This document shows, in pieces, positions 18,424 to 27,232 of a DNA stretch of 64,000 bases. Position 1 is the first letter of the stretch. Each line of letters opens with the position of its first letter. The stretch spans positions 265,074 to 329,073 of the forward strand of contig NZ_QKUF01000003.1 in assembly GCF_003253565.1 (NCBI RefSeq). Direction: 5' to 3'. Both the position numbers and the translations under genes were made by a program. This stretch comes from Thermosporothrix hazakensis (lineage in GTDB: Bacteria > Chloroflexota > Ktedonobacteria > Ktedonobacterales > Ktedonobacteraceae). The notes under the pieces are model-generated. The model was not told the origin of the DNA. It made no database searches and was given only the letters and a program-made list of their open reading frames with translations.

Positions 18424-18463
18424 AGAAGAAAAAGGGAGAAAGGACTGAAAGGCCTCTCTCCCT
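18424..18463 (-). terminator. Terminator of oppA copy 3
   Basis: AGGGAGA (18433-18439) pairs with TCTCCCT (18457-18463), and the minus strand continues into TTTTTCTTC. It lies eight bases after the oppA copy 3 stop codon. Confidence 0.65.
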
Positions 18464-18470
18464 GTGCTGT

Positions 18471-20162
18471 CTAGGCGGGCTCGACGCGATAGATGTTGGA
18501 CCAGCTATCAGGGGGAATGATCCCGGAGGGCGTATCGGGCATGCCAACGATATAAGGTGTGCGCAGGAACGTTGAGGTGAATTGTTCCATTGGAATCCAG
18601 GCAACGTCGTTTACCAGTTGTTGTTCGGCCTGCTTATATGTCTGCATGCGGGACTCCGGGTTGCTCTCTTTGTCCGCCTGAGCCAGCTTCTGTTGTAGCT
18701 CTTTCTGTTGCGGAGTAACGCCGTAATTCATGTTATTGTTGAACGCTTTTGTTCCGAACTGGTAGGTAAGCCAGTTCTGTGGGGAGGCATATTCTCCCAC
18801 CCATGAAAGGCCCCAGATCTGGAGTCCCTGGCTATTGTGAGTCGTGGCTGTAATTCTATCCAGCAGCGTGTTATAGTCGAGTCCCTCAGCCTTCACGGTA
18901 ACATTAAGCACGCTTTGCCATTGCTTGACTATCTCCTGCGCTTCCTGCTCTAGCTGCTTGTTCCCGGTGGCATATGAGAGGGTTACCGGCTCCAGCCTGG
19001 AAAGCTGTTCTTCCTTCAAGCCCTGCTGCAAGAGCTCTTTGGCTTTTTGGGCGTTGCCGCTGAGATTCTGGGTGCCATCCGGGCCAAGCAGGTCTGGATT
19101 ATAGCCGGGCATCCCTTCAGGGATAATATGGTTTGTTGGGATCACGCTGCCCTGCCAGATCTGATCGGCAATGGCCTTTTTATCAAGCGCCAGAGCGAAG
19201 GCCTGCCGAATCCTGATGTTTTGAAAGGGCTTGGCCAGATAGTTCATCGTATAATAGTTCGTCCACAGTTGCTTGACCTGATGGAAGTCTTCCCGTCCCT
19301 TATCCTGTGTGTAGCGCGAAAAGGGAAGAGGTGCTATATCAACGGACTTTTTGAGGTACGCGTTATAGGCTTCTTCTGGACTGTGATAGATGGAAAAGAC
19401 GACTTTTTGCAGTTGTGGTTTTGTATTGTAATAGTGCTGGTTAGGCACAAAGGTGATAGATTGACCGCGAACATATTTTGAGACGACGAAGGGTCCTGCG
19501 CCCGCTCCCTCTGCCAGATGGTCGACAAATTTTGCGCCATACTTGTCAATCAACTCTTTGTTGACAACGGAGGCGCTGGGGAGTGTCAGGCGATCCAGGA
19601 AATAAGCTGCGGGCTCTTTTGCGATGAGTACAATGGTTCCATCGTCAGGTGTCTTAATACTATCATCGAGAAGCGTATCAATCGTTCCGGCAAGAAGTTT
19701 GTCTGAGTCTTTTAAAAGATCAAGGTAGAGTGGCGCAACAGTTGATTGGGTTTCAGGTTTTAAAGCGCGTTCAAGACTATAGGCGACATCTTTGGAGGTT
19801 AGAGGCTTCCCATTGCTAAAAGTGAGATTTTTTTTCAATTGAAAGGTCCAGGTGACGCCATCGCTTTCCTGCTTCCAGGATTGCGCGAGTTGCGGCACGA
19901 TTTCCATTTTATCATTATATTGAACTAAACCGGTGTAGAGCATTTGTACGGCCCGTATAGAGGCATCATCATGGGCCAGTGCGGGATCAAGGGTATCAAA
20001 ATCTGTAATCCCGGTTTGTGGAAGTGTCAGCACCTGCTTATCGGCGGGCGCTTTGACCAGTCTCTCCCAGGGACTGCACGCGCTTAGCATAAGCAAAGGA
20101 CCGATCAGGCAAAAAAGCGCTACAAGAGGGCCTGTATGATAGGTTTTCCTCTTTCCATGCAT
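18471..20162 (-). CDS. oppA: Oligopeptide-binding lipoprotein OppA (copy 3)
   Basis: A 563-residue SBP_bac_5 family lipoprotein; the lipobox is MLSAC with Cys 29. Signatures include MLYTGLVQYNDK, FQLKKNLTFSNGKPLTSKDVAYSLERA and the WVGEYASPQNWLTYQF motif, where the usual DYPDPQ is changed to EYASPQ, so its ligand pocket may differ from copies 1 and 2. AAAGGAG lies nine bases before the ATG. It is transcribed alone and is the first of three oppA genes on this strand. Similar length and order to copy 2 suggest duplication followed by divergence. Confidence 0.95.
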   Translation of the reverse strand: MHGKRKTYHTGPLVALFCLIGPLLMLSACSPWERLVKAPADKQVLTLPQTGITDFDTLDPALAHDDASIRAVQMLYTGLVQYNDKMEIVPQLAQSWKQESDGVTWTFQLKKNLTFSNGKPLTSKDVAYSLERALKPETQSTVAPLYLDLLKDSDKLLAGTIDTLLDDSIKTPDDGTIVLIAKEPAAYFLDRLTLPSASVVNKELIDKYGAKFVDHLAEGAGAGPFVVSKYVRGQSITFVPNQHYYNTKPQLQKVVFSIYHSPEEAYNAYLKKSVDIAPLPFSRYTQDKGREDFHQVKQLWTNYYTMNYLAKPFQNIRIRQAFALALDKKAIADQIWQGSVIPTNHIIPEGMPGYNPDLLGPDGTQNLSGNAQKAKELLQQGLKEEQLSRLEPVTLSYATGNKQLEQEAQEIVKQWQSVLNVTVKAEGLDYNTLLDRITATTHNSQGLQIWGLSWVGEYASPQNWLTYQFGTKAFNNNMNYGVTPQQKELQQKLAQADKESNPESRMQTYKQAEQQLVNDVAWIPMEQFTSTFLRTPYIVGMPDTPSGIIPPDSWSNIYRVEPA

Positions 20163-20233
20163 CAGGGCAATCTCCTTTACAGCCAGAGGGTCTCTTCAGG
20201 AGAGCGAGAAAACGCCCTCCCGGTCAACCATTA

Positions 20234-20275
20234 TAAAACAAAAGGAGAGACACAACTAGCATTTTGTGCCTCTCC
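20234..20275 (-). terminator. Terminator after the two-gene unknown operon
   Basis: On the minus strand GGAGAG-g-CACAA pairs with TTGTG-t-CTCTCC around an eight-base loop, followed by TTTTGTTTTAT. It ends the operon of the two unknown genes at 20321-22573. Confidence 0.8.
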
Positions 20276-20320
20276 ATCTTGTCTTTGCCAGACGGGTATC
20301 ACAGGTGTGCAGATGTGCCT

Positions 20321-21757
20321 TTACAGGCCCGCGAGGCTGGAATCGCGAGGACCAAATGCGGCGGCACGTAGCGCAGCCTGAATGAAGCTGTCGCGGTCAG
20401 TTTCCTGAAGCTGTCGCGGCCAGCCAACGAACTCTTCTGCGGCGGCCTGAACGATTTGCAGAGTATGGCCCTGATCGGCATTTGCATCGGTGTAGCCTGC
20501 GGCGATACCAACTGCGGCGAAGAGAGCGCGAGGATCATGCCCGATCTTAAGATAGCGGCGGGCGGTAGTCAGCGCTCCGCTGTAATCTCCCTCGACGAGC
20601 TGCTTTTGCAGAGTTTCAAGCTGTGAGCCCGCGATGAAGCCGCCACCGACGATTTTCGCGGCTGCCTCTTTGGGTGCTGCGGGTTGTGCCTGCGGTGCCA
20701 GCTCTTTGTGCAGTGCATTGATGTAGGCCGCGGAGAGATAGACCAGCTTCATCGCCTCAACGTCCTGGACGCGGGTAAAGATCTGGCGGACGGCAGCGGC
20801 AAGGAGCAGACCGTGCGCGGCTCGGATGAAGAGAGCGCGGTCCTCGTCGCCAATTGTGTTCAGCAGATCCGCGGCGGCCAGTGCGATCACCGAAGCGGTT
20901 GCACGGGGACTGGCGCCACCCTTTATGATCGCCTCATTGACGGCGCGGCACACTTGAATAGTATCGACGTCGCTGCGGAGCGTCTGGCGAAGGGCAAGGG
21001 CGCTCTCCTCTTTGGGGGGTGCGAGCCGAGTGCGGACGGCTGCCAGGCTATTTTCTGGTTTATTGGCGAAATCACGAACCTGCTTTGCCCACTCTGGCTC
21101 GTCGTTCTGGGGCTTGAGTGGCAAATGCGGAGCAAGCCAGTGGAGTACGTTTGGCGCACGGTCTCCCCACTCAACTGCATCGAGAAGCTGGAAGCCACGT
21201 AGAGCAAACTGCTGTTGATGGCCGTTGTTCTGGAAGGTGTCGGCGATACCCTCATAGGCACGTACCTCCATCGTGCGATAGTCAGCACCGGAGCCATAGA
21301 GGCCGAAAAGCAAGCGCTCGGCAAGCTGAGTATCGTCACTGTGGACGGCTTTGTGCATCATTGTATTGACCGTTTCACCCTCGGGCAGCTCACTCGGGAA
21401 GAACGGCTCGGGATACTGCGGCTGGACATCGTTACCCGCACGGACAGCCGCTGCCGCTTGACGGACTGCCTGAACGAAGAGAGGCAGTACCCGTTCGCGT
21501 GCCGGAACATTTGAATCCACCGGTGCGGGCATAAAGCGGGCCCAACGGCTCAGCATTGCGGCAGCGGCCAGGGTAATCGATGGATGGCCTTCGTGGTCGC
21601 CCCGGACGGCAATCATGCCAATACGACCGAGTAGAGTATCCGGGTTATCCGTATTTTGGAGCTGCTCCCGTGAAGCAGCAATAATCTCATCAGGATTGTT
21701 CGCAATAAGTGCATTGACAAGTCGTGAGAGGTCCACTCTCATTTCTACTTGTGCCAT
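20321..21757 (-). CDS. Unrecognised all-helical protein (478 residues)
   Basis: A soluble, Ala-rich, mostly helical protein without signal peptide or membrane segment. Visible points are a histidine-bearing motif GDHEGHPSITLAAAAMLSRW near residues 55-75, a second helical unit with HKAVHSDDTQLAERLLFGLYGSG near 135-157, and a third with DRALFIRAAHGLLLAAAVRQ near 310. A Pro/Ala linker near 365-375 separates a C-terminal part of about 100 residues. The His-rich helical repeats faintly recall the helical part attached to some Rieske proteins or questin-oxidase-like proteins; I could not confirm either. AGGAGC precedes the ATG. It follows the next gene by 36 bases, so the two are probably cotranscribed. 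Confidence 0.75.
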   Translation of the reverse strand: MAQVEMRVDLSRLVNALIANNPDEIIAASREQLQNTDNPDTLLGRIGMIAVRGDHEGHPSITLAAAAMLSRWARFMPAPVDSNVPARERVLPLFVQAVRQAAAAVRAGNDVQPQYPEPFFPSELPEGETVNTMMHKAVHSDDTQLAERLLFGLYGSGADYRTMEVRAYEGIADTFQNNGHQQQFALRGFQLLDAVEWGDRAPNVLHWLAPHLPLKPQNDEPEWAKQVRDFANKPENSLAAVRTRLAPPKEESALALRQTLRSDVDTIQVCRAVNEAIIKGGASPRATASVIALAAADLLNTIGDEDRALFIRAAHGLLLAAAVRQIFTRVQDVEAMKLVYLSAAYINALHKELAPQAQPAAPKEAAAKIVGGGFIAGSQLETLQKQLVEGDYSGALTTARRYLKIGHDPRALFAAVGIAAGYTDANADQGHTLQIVQAAAEEFVGWPRQLQETDRDSFIQAALRAAAFGPRDSSLAGL

Positions 21758-21793
21758 AAAATAAGCTCCTAAGAAATACGTGATAATTGAGGA

Positions 21794-22573
21794 TCAGGCT
21801 TGTTCTTTTAGCTCACGAATAGAGCGTTCGATAGCGGGTATATCTGCATATTCCTCATCGAGTAGCTTATAGGCTCGTTTGAGATAGAGTTCGGCCAGTT
21901 TTGCCCCGCGTTCGTCGGGATCAATTGCGGCTGCAACCAGATCTGAACCGCGATATTTGTCTGCAAGCAGGTGTACTATGCGCTGCATTTTGCGCCTGGT
22001 ATCCTGAAGCAAGGCGCTATCGTGTCCCTCGATCGCATATCTGGCAGTCCCTATGAGTTTACCAAGCTCGGCAAGCTTCTGACGATCAGGCATAGTCTGG
22101 AAGAACAGCTCTTCCGGGTCGATCTCATTGAGGGTCAGCGGTTCAGAGACAGGCTCGGCTTTTTCAGGCTGTACTCGGGCAATAAAGTCCATATACAGGC
22201 TGGTATATTCCTGGCTACCCGCTATTGCCATCTGCATTCGGGTCATGTCATCCCTGGAACTGATAGAGCCAATATCACACAGGTCATCGTCGCGATGTTC
22301 TGCCAGCGCCTTAATATACTCGAAATTATCGACTTCCTCCAGAATAGGAGGAATGGGCATTCCTTCCGCCGAAACCTCGGTGTCCTGAAGCTGCTCTGCT
22401 GGAAGCTGTGCAGCCAGAAAAGGCGGAATGAACTTCGCAATCGATGACATAGGGATAGGCGGTACGACACAATAGGTGCAATAGGTTGCACCGGCAAATC
22501 CCATGCTGCGAGCAACAAGGATCGCATGCCCCTTTGGTGTTTGCGGATTTCCGCGCAAAAACTGGATAGCCAT
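21794..22573 (-). CDS. Unrecognised 259-residue protein, paired with the helical protein
   Basis: A soluble protein beginning MAIQFLRGNPQTPKGHAILVARS. A CTYC motif near residue 32 lies just before a Pro-rich segment (VVPPIPMSSIAKFIPPFL), and the C-terminal 110 residues are charged helices (KLAELGKLIGTARYAIEGHD to RSIRELKEQA). The frame is open 23 codons further upstream, but ATG 22573 has GGAGGAAA ten bases before it. No known family is recognised. It is the first gene of a two-gene operon ending at the terminator 20234-20275; a TPR protein lies 363 bases upstream on the same strand. Confidence 0.72.
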   Translation of the reverse strand: MAIQFLRGNPQTPKGHAILVARSMGFAGATYCTYCVVPPIPMSSIAKFIPPFLAAQLPAEQLQDTEVSAEGMPIPPILEEVDNFEYIKALAEHRDDDLCDIGSISSRDDMTRMQMAIAGSQEYTSLYMDFIARVQPEKAEPVSEPLTLNEIDPEELFFQTMPDRQKLAELGKLIGTARYAIEGHDSALLQDTRRKMQRIVHLLADKYRGSDLVAAAIDPDERGAKLAELYLKRAYKLLDEEYADIPAIERSIRELKEQA

Positions 22574-22935
22574 AATGCTGTATTTCCTCCGCTGCAAGGC
22601 CAACGCCAATCTTGAACAAGATGCGTGCCTGGTATATCCCAATCCTGGTTTGTGTCTTTATTTCCTGGTTCGGTCTTTCTTTTTTTAGCCCTCAGCAGCC
22701 TCGGAGGCCACTGCAAGACTCATCCTCAAGAGGAGAGCGAGAGGTGTACTGGCTCATTCCTCTCTCTACAGGGGTGTGAGCGACCCCGAACTGCACGTTC
22801 CATGAAAGCGCGTGGTGTCGCTGCTGAAACCTCCTGTTGCATTCCCTTGAACAGGTGTATCCTGGAATAGTTTCTCAAGAATGCGCCTCTACATTCTCTC
22901 AGATCAACCCGGTGTTTACAATCCCCTGCACTCTC
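22574..22935. other. Intergenic region between the TPR gene and the unknown operon
   Basis: No gene is seen. A weak inverted repeat AGAGGA/TCCTCT (near 22730 and 22759) could be part of a terminator, but there is no T run. The promoter of the unknown operon should be here; I could not place it with confidence. Confidence 0.35.
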
Positions 22936-25182
22936 CTAACCCTGAAGCGCGGCCTTCATTGCTTCGATACGCCTGAGGAGTTCCTGATTCGCTTGTAGCT
23001 CTTCTTCGGTGAACTCTTCGCCGCTGGTCGGGATATCATCTTCGTAGAGTTGGATCCGCTGGATGATTTCCTGAGGGCCAGCGATGCGCGCGAAGTTTTG
23101 AAGCAGGGTTTTGGCCTGTTCATCCTGTCCGCGTCGAATATCTGTAATGGCGGTCTGGGCATAGAGATCAGCATACTGGCGAAGGAACAGTGTCCAGTGC
23201 TGAGGATTGCTGATGGTGTTCATGACGTTCTCTACCTGTGTGATAGATTTCGTCTGCTCGTCGCGCGCTCTGTCCAGATCACCACGCAAGAAGTAGATAC
23301 CTGCGCGAGCGGTGCGCGTGTCTACCACACCGAGCGGGCGTCGGGCCTGATGATAGAGATGAAGCGCCTGCTCGAAATCTTGCAAGGCGGCGTCCAGCTC
23401 GTTCTGACCGCGTCGCACCAGGCCACGAGTCAGATAGGCGTCCGCGAGTCCGAGAGCCTCGGCTGTTTGCTTAAAGCGCGTGATCGCGGCTTCGCTATTC
23501 TCAAGGCCGTCATCCCAGTTCTTCTGGCCGATGTTCACCTGAGCAATACCCAACATAGTATAGCCATCACCGTCAACACTTTCCAGCAGTTGGAAGCGCC
23601 GACCAGCATCCATCAGTGTTTCAAGGGCTTTGTCCAGCTCATCCTGTGCAAGCAATGTTTGCCCGATGCCAAGCACAGCCTGGGCAGCCTGAAGAGGCTC
23701 ATGGTATTGTTCGGCAAGCTGTTTGCCGGTGGTAAAATGCTGATAGGCCTGAGCAAAGTCACCAACTGTATGATAGAGCTGCCCATACAGCACCTCGATA
23801 GCAGGTTTGAGATGAGCAGAGAGTGCATTGTCTCCCACTGCCTCTAAGGCACCGCGTAAATGGTTCTCGGCACTGCGCAGATCACCGCTAAAAATCGAAA
23901 GTCGGGCCATACCGATCTCGATCAGAGACCTCAGGTGTGCATTTGCCGAAGTGGAAATGGTATCGCAGCGCTCGGTAGCGTCGGCATAGGCATTGCGGGC
24001 TGATGGCGTTCTTCCTGTATGCTGATAGACTGAGGCGACGCCGATCAAGGCTCGAACCTCGGCGCGAGTGTTGCCGAGCTGGTGCGCCTGATTTGCGCCG
24101 TCGGTGAAAGTTTGCAGCGCGCGGTCAGCGAAGCCTCGCCGGAGTTGAATCTCGCCAAGCGTCACGGTTGCATCCGCGAGCCCGAAGCGGTAAGCTACAG
24201 CCTTAAAGGTCCGCAGCGCTCGCTCAACCAGCGAGTTCGCATAGCCAAGCTGACCGCGACGCAGGTTGATTGCTCCAAGCAGGCTACTGGCCTCCGCTGC
24301 GCCCAGGCCGTTCTGCTGATCGGAGTAGACTTGCAGGGCGGATTGAGCGCCAATCAACGCCTGATCAATATTATTCTGATTCAGCATAATTTCCGCAAGG
24401 CCCAGATTGGCATCTGCTGTGCCGAGCTCGTATTCCAGAGAAGAGGCATTTTTCAGTGCTTCAGCATAGAGATCGGCGGCCTGGTCGAGTTCTTCGCGTT
24501 CCAGATGGATGCGGGCCAGCCCGAGCTGTGCGTCAATGGTGCCGAACAGATCTTTTGTCTGCTGATAGATTTCCAGAGCCTGTTGATAGGTGTGCAATGC
24601 TGCATCGTAGTTACCTTCAAGCCGCTGGATATCTGCAAGACTGCGATTGGCATCTGCTTCGTGGGTTGTGTCATTGGCTTCATGAAAATAGCGGATCGCG
24701 TCCTGATAGTGCTCGGTAGCGTAGGTGCGATTGCCGCGCTGAAACTCGATATGCCCCAGTGCGAGATAGGTATTGCCGAGTCCTTGAGCATTGTGATGGG
24801 TGCGATACATGTGCTGCGCGGACATGTATGCATCCTGGGCTTTATCCAGGTGGGCGAGTTGACGTTCGATATGTCCGATAGAGAGGGTACAGGCGGCCTC
24901 ATTTAGCGGGCGGTTGGCCTGCTTATAGTGTTTGATCGCGCGCTGATAGCTATTGATAGCCTGTTCCAGGGCGTGGTTTTCACGCTGCGCTTCAGCAATC
25001 ATCGAGCGGCTGTCACCGGCCCGTTTGAAGTCACCGACAAGGCGGTAACGGATTTCCGCGTCCCCAAAAGCCTCAATTGCTTTGTCTATTTTTCCTTCAT
25101 TATAGGCTGTGAAGCCATCTTGCATACGCTTATCGGCCTGTTGCCGATCTTTCTTGAGCTTTTCCTGGTCTTCTATAGCCAT
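22936..25182 (-). CDS. Large tetratricopeptide (TPR) repeat protein
   Basis: A 748-residue soluble protein made almost entirely of TPR units of about 34-40 residues: for example ALEQAINSYQRAIKHYKQ, YATEHYQDAIRYFHEA, ALHTYQQALEIYQQ and LDAALQDFEQALHLYHQ. At least 14 units can be traced, opening with TAYNEGKIDKAIEAFGDAE near residues 24-45. The last 90 residues are less regular, with a charged end. No enzymatic or DNA-binding domain is seen. Such proteins are scaffolds that bind partners. AGAGGA precedes the ATG, and a good promoter lies at 25245-25273. The partner may be among the nearby unknown genes, but that is only a guess. Confidence 0.88.
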   Translation of the reverse strand: MAIEDQEKLKKDRQQADKRMQDGFTAYNEGKIDKAIEAFGDAEIRYRLVGDFKRAGDSRSMIAEAQRENHALEQAINSYQRAIKHYKQANRPLNEAACTLSIGHIERQLAHLDKAQDAYMSAQHMYRTHHNAQGLGNTYLALGHIEFQRGNRTYATEHYQDAIRYFHEANDTTHEADANRSLADIQRLEGNYDAALHTYQQALEIYQQTKDLFGTIDAQLGLARIHLEREELDQAADLYAEALKNASSLEYELGTADANLGLAEIMLNQNNIDQALIGAQSALQVYSDQQNGLGAAEASSLLGAINLRRGQLGYANSLVERALRTFKAVAYRFGLADATVTLGEIQLRRGFADRALQTFTDGANQAHQLGNTRAEVRALIGVASVYQHTGRTPSARNAYADATERCDTISTSANAHLRSLIEIGMARLSIFSGDLRSAENHLRGALEAVGDNALSAHLKPAIEVLYGQLYHTVGDFAQAYQHFTTGKQLAEQYHEPLQAAQAVLGIGQTLLAQDELDKALETLMDAGRRFQLLESVDGDGYTMLGIAQVNIGQKNWDDGLENSEAAITRFKQTAEALGLADAYLTRGLVRRGQNELDAALQDFEQALHLYHQARRPLGVVDTRTARAGIYFLRGDLDRARDEQTKSITQVENVMNTISNPQHWTLFLRQYADLYAQTAITDIRRGQDEQAKTLLQNFARIAGPQEIIQRIQLYEDDIPTSGEEFTEEELQANQELLRRIEAMKAALQG

Positions 25183-25244
25183 AGAATCTATCCTCTAGAC
25201 GGTGAGCGTCGGTATTTGTTTTGTAGCACGGAAGTACTGAATTC

Positions 25245-25273
25245 ATTGTAGTGCGTCGATAGGAGAAAGTCAA
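25245..25273 (-). promoter_or_regulatory. Sigma-A type promoter for the TPR gene
   Basis: On the minus strand TTGACT, a 17-base spacer and TACAAT, placed about 65 bases before the TPR start codon. Confidence 0.75.
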
Positions 25274-25312
25274 AAAAGCTCCTGCTAATCAGGTATCTTC
25301 CGTAGCTTTCTT

Positions 25313-25374
25313 GTGGTAAAATACGGTGCAAAATCAGGAACAGTGCGTAGGCCCGTTCCCTCTTATTTTACCAC
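25313..25374. repeat. Nested inverted repeats upstream of the cNMP-binding gene
   Basis: GTGGTAAAATA (25313-25323) is exactly complementary to TATTTTACCAC (25364-25374), and inside lies a second pair GGAAC (25337-25341) and GTTCC (25355-25359). The outer arm contains TAAAAT, a possible -10. In RNA this would be a branched hairpin just before the ribosome binding site of the downstream gene; in DNA it may be a paired operator. Confidence 0.55.
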
Positions 25375-25401
25375 TAGCTTTGTTATGAAGGAGCATGAGG
25401 C

Positions 25402-25830
25402 ATGAATGAAGATATTCTTGCACGCGTAGAACTCTTCTCCACTCTCAGTCCCAAAGAGTTAAAGGATCTGGCGAAGAGCGGCCAGGAGCGTACATACCCT
25501 GCGGGCTCAGTCCTGTTTAAGCAGGGGGACGCAGGCTCGGGGTTATATATCATTAAAAGCGGGAAAGTGCGCATTGAGCAGGCAATTCACCCAGATCGGG
25601 CGGAAGAAACGTTAGGTACTGCTGGTCCTGGCGACGTGCTTGGCGAGATGGCTCTACTTGATGATTTGCCTCGCTCTGCTTCTGTGACTGCGGAAGAGGA
25701 TGTGACCGCATTCCTGCTACCTGTCTGGGAGTTCCGCAACTTTCTGCGCTCGCATCCCGATATTGCCCTGAAGATGCTCGCGGTATTGAGCCGCCGTCTG
25801 CGGAAGGCCGAGTCTCGTAGCCACGACTAG
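25402..25830 (+). CDS. Stand-alone cyclic-nucleotide-binding domain protein
   Basis: A 142-residue protein consisting of one cNMP-binding (Crp-like) domain. The beta-roll is clear (YPAGSVLFKQGDAGSGLYIIKSGKV), and the phosphate-binding cassette reads GEMALLDDLPRSASV near residues 81-95, close to the consensus. Only a short helical tail follows (LAVLSRRLRKAESRSHD); the helix-turn-helix of Crp is absent, so it is not a DNA-binding regulator by itself. AAGGAG lies eight bases before the ATG. It is transcribed alone, with nested inverted repeats upstream and a terminator downstream. It probably senses a nucleotide and acts on a partner protein. Confidence 0.9.
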   Translation: MNEDILARVELFSTLSPKELKDLAKSGQERTYPAGSVLFKQGDAGSGLYIIKSGKVRIEQAIHPDRAEETLGTAGPGDVLGEMALLDDLPRSASVTAEEDVTAFLLPVWEFRNFLRSHPDIALKMLAVLSRRLRKAESRSHD

Positions 25831-25943
25831 AAGCCTGGTACGCTCCTCTTTATGGATGTTGTGTCTGGAGTGCATAGCACATAAAGAGAGCGTTTCTCTT
25901 GTATTCCTTTGTTGACTATACAAGTAAGAAGCGTCGAACCGGG

Positions 25944-25984
25944 TAGAGCACCCCCGGCCCGGAGGGTGCTCTATTCTTCTTTCT
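25944..25984 (+). terminator. Terminator of the cNMP-binding gene, overlapping the end of nrdR
   Basis: TAGAGCACCC (25944-25953) pairs perfectly with GGGTGCTCTA (25964-25973), followed by a T-rich stretch. The right arm contains the stop codon of the convergent nrdR gene. Confidence 0.8.
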
Positions 25985-26456
25985 GGGTCTGAAGCTCGCT
26001 TTCCGCTTTATCTCGGTGTAGCAGTTTTTGAATCTCCTCAAACATCGTTTCTACATCGGCGAAAGAGCGATAGACACTGGCGAAACGAATATAGGCGATT
26101 TTGTCCAGACCTCGTAAGCGCTCCATGACCAGCTCTCCAATAACGCTGCTTGGGATCTCCTGTTTGCCCAGGCGGTCAAGTTTCTGTTCGATCTCTTCGA
26201 TCGCTTTTTCAATATCCCCCGCGGGGAGGGGGCGTTTCTCACAGGCTTTGCGAACACCAGCTGCGAGTTTCTGGCGGTCAAACGTTTCCCGACGTTGATC
26301 GCGCTTGATCACCATCAGCGGGACCTTCTCCACACGCTCATAGGTGCTGAAGCGTCCCTTACACTGTTCACATTCACGTCTGCGATGAATTGCATCCCCA
26401 ATGTCACGTGAGTCTTTGACGCGTGACTCTGTGCCTCCACAGTAAGGACATTTCAT
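25971..26456 (-). CDS. nrdR: Transcriptional repressor NrdR
   Basis: A 161-residue repressor of ribonucleotide reductase genes. The N-terminal zinc ribbon has its four Cys (MKCPYCGG and CEQCKGRF), and the ATP-cone domain follows (VIKRDQRRETFDRQKLAAGVRKAC), which senses ATP and dATP. Length is usual for the family. The frame is open five codons upstream to a TTG, but the standard start MKCPYCG has GGAGG nine bases before it. An extended -10 (TGATAGAAT) lies about 45 bases upstream on the minus strand. No ribonucleotide reductase genes are in the window. Confidence 0.96.
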   Translation of the reverse strand: MKCPYCGGTESRVKDSRDIGDAIHRRRECEQCKGRFSTYERVEKVPLMVIKRDQRRETFDRQKLAAGVRKACEKRPLPAGDIEKAIEEIEQKLDRLGKQEIPSSVIGELVMERLRGLDKIAYIRFASVYRSFADVETMFEEIQKLLHRDKAESELQTQKEE

Positions 26457-26546
26457 CCCTATGTCCTCCAATGCTGTTTTCTGAACTAACAGGGATATTC
26501 TATCACACTCAGGTGCAGTGGAGGCACAGGAGAGAAGGATATAGGA

Positions 26547-26810
26547 TCACACGGTTACGGAAGAAGAGAGTTTTAAGCGGTCCAGTTTGGTGGATCGGCT
26601 TCTGCTGACTGTTTGTTGTAGGCCTGTCTGCTGGAAACCGGGATGCACTTTTCCTATATACCCTGAGCGCAGGCGAGAGCCCTCGCGCCAGTATGCGTAC
26701 CAGTACGGTCCATGCCCCTGACCATTCTTACAGGTACTACAAGATGACTTACCACATTTTCTGTATTGGAGCTGGTATGTAATATGCTGATCACTTGGAA
26801 TTTCACGCAT
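26547..26810 (-). CDS. DUF6788-like small protein
   Basis: An 87-residue protein with the pattern of the DUF6788 group: YRKCGKSSCSTCKNGQGHG followed by PYWYAYWREGSRLRSGYIGKV. The Cys-rich first part looks like a small zinc-binding knuckle, and the PYWY-W-R part is the conserved core. The last 25 residues are Ser/Arg-rich and look unconserved. The function of the group is unknown. The ribosome binding site is weak, and several palindromes lie just upstream (26858-26934). Family assignment is from memory of the motif. Confidence 0.72.
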   Translation of the reverse strand: MREIPSDQHITYQLQYRKCGKSSCSTCKNGQGHGPYWYAYWREGSRLRSGYIGKVHPGFQQTGLQQTVSRSRSTKLDRLKLSSSVTV

Positions 26811-27232
26811 AAACCACTGAACCCTTCCACTAACTTGAGAAGATAGTGCATGTTAGAGATACTGTTAGTATCATAACATTAATGAATGAATATTGTATGA
26901 AGTTGTGCTATGTTAATATGAATCAATATTCATTTGCCCAGAAGAGCGGTTTTGGAAGAATGGCTTCTAGAAATAAGTGAGATCTGGAAGAGCTTAGAAA
27001 AGCTATTGGTTACACTTTTTTCAGATCTGAGAAATGATGGAGAAGATAGGAGGAAAAAGAGAAAGAGAGCGGTTTCGATGGAAAAAAGTGTGTCGGCTTT
27101 GTTTTGCAATGCACAAACTATGTGAAACATTGTTACTGCTTGTTACAGACAAGGGCGGAAATAATGAGGGGCATTGTCTGGACGAAAGGGGAACGACGCG
27201 GGAACATGGACGGGTAGGGTTCCTCCTTGTGT
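26811..27232. other. AT-rich intergenic region with palindromes
   Basis: No convincing gene is found. The left part holds two palindromes (listed separately). A 63-codon open frame at 26934-27125 would need a TTG start without a ribosome binding site and has low-complexity charged content, so it is not annotated. Confidence 0.4.
26858..26934. repeat. Two inverted repeats upstream of the DUF6788-like gene
   Basis: GATACT-gtt-AGTATC (26858-26872) is perfect. AATGAATATTG (26885-26895) is exactly complementary to CAATATTCATT (26924-26934) with a 28-base loop. They lie just upstream of the DUF6788-like gene and could be operators, or hairpins left by a small mobile element. Confidence 0.55.

Noticed and set aside
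26934..27125. A 63-codon plus-strand frame with a TTG start
   Set aside because: No ribosome binding site, low-complexity charged sequence, no family.
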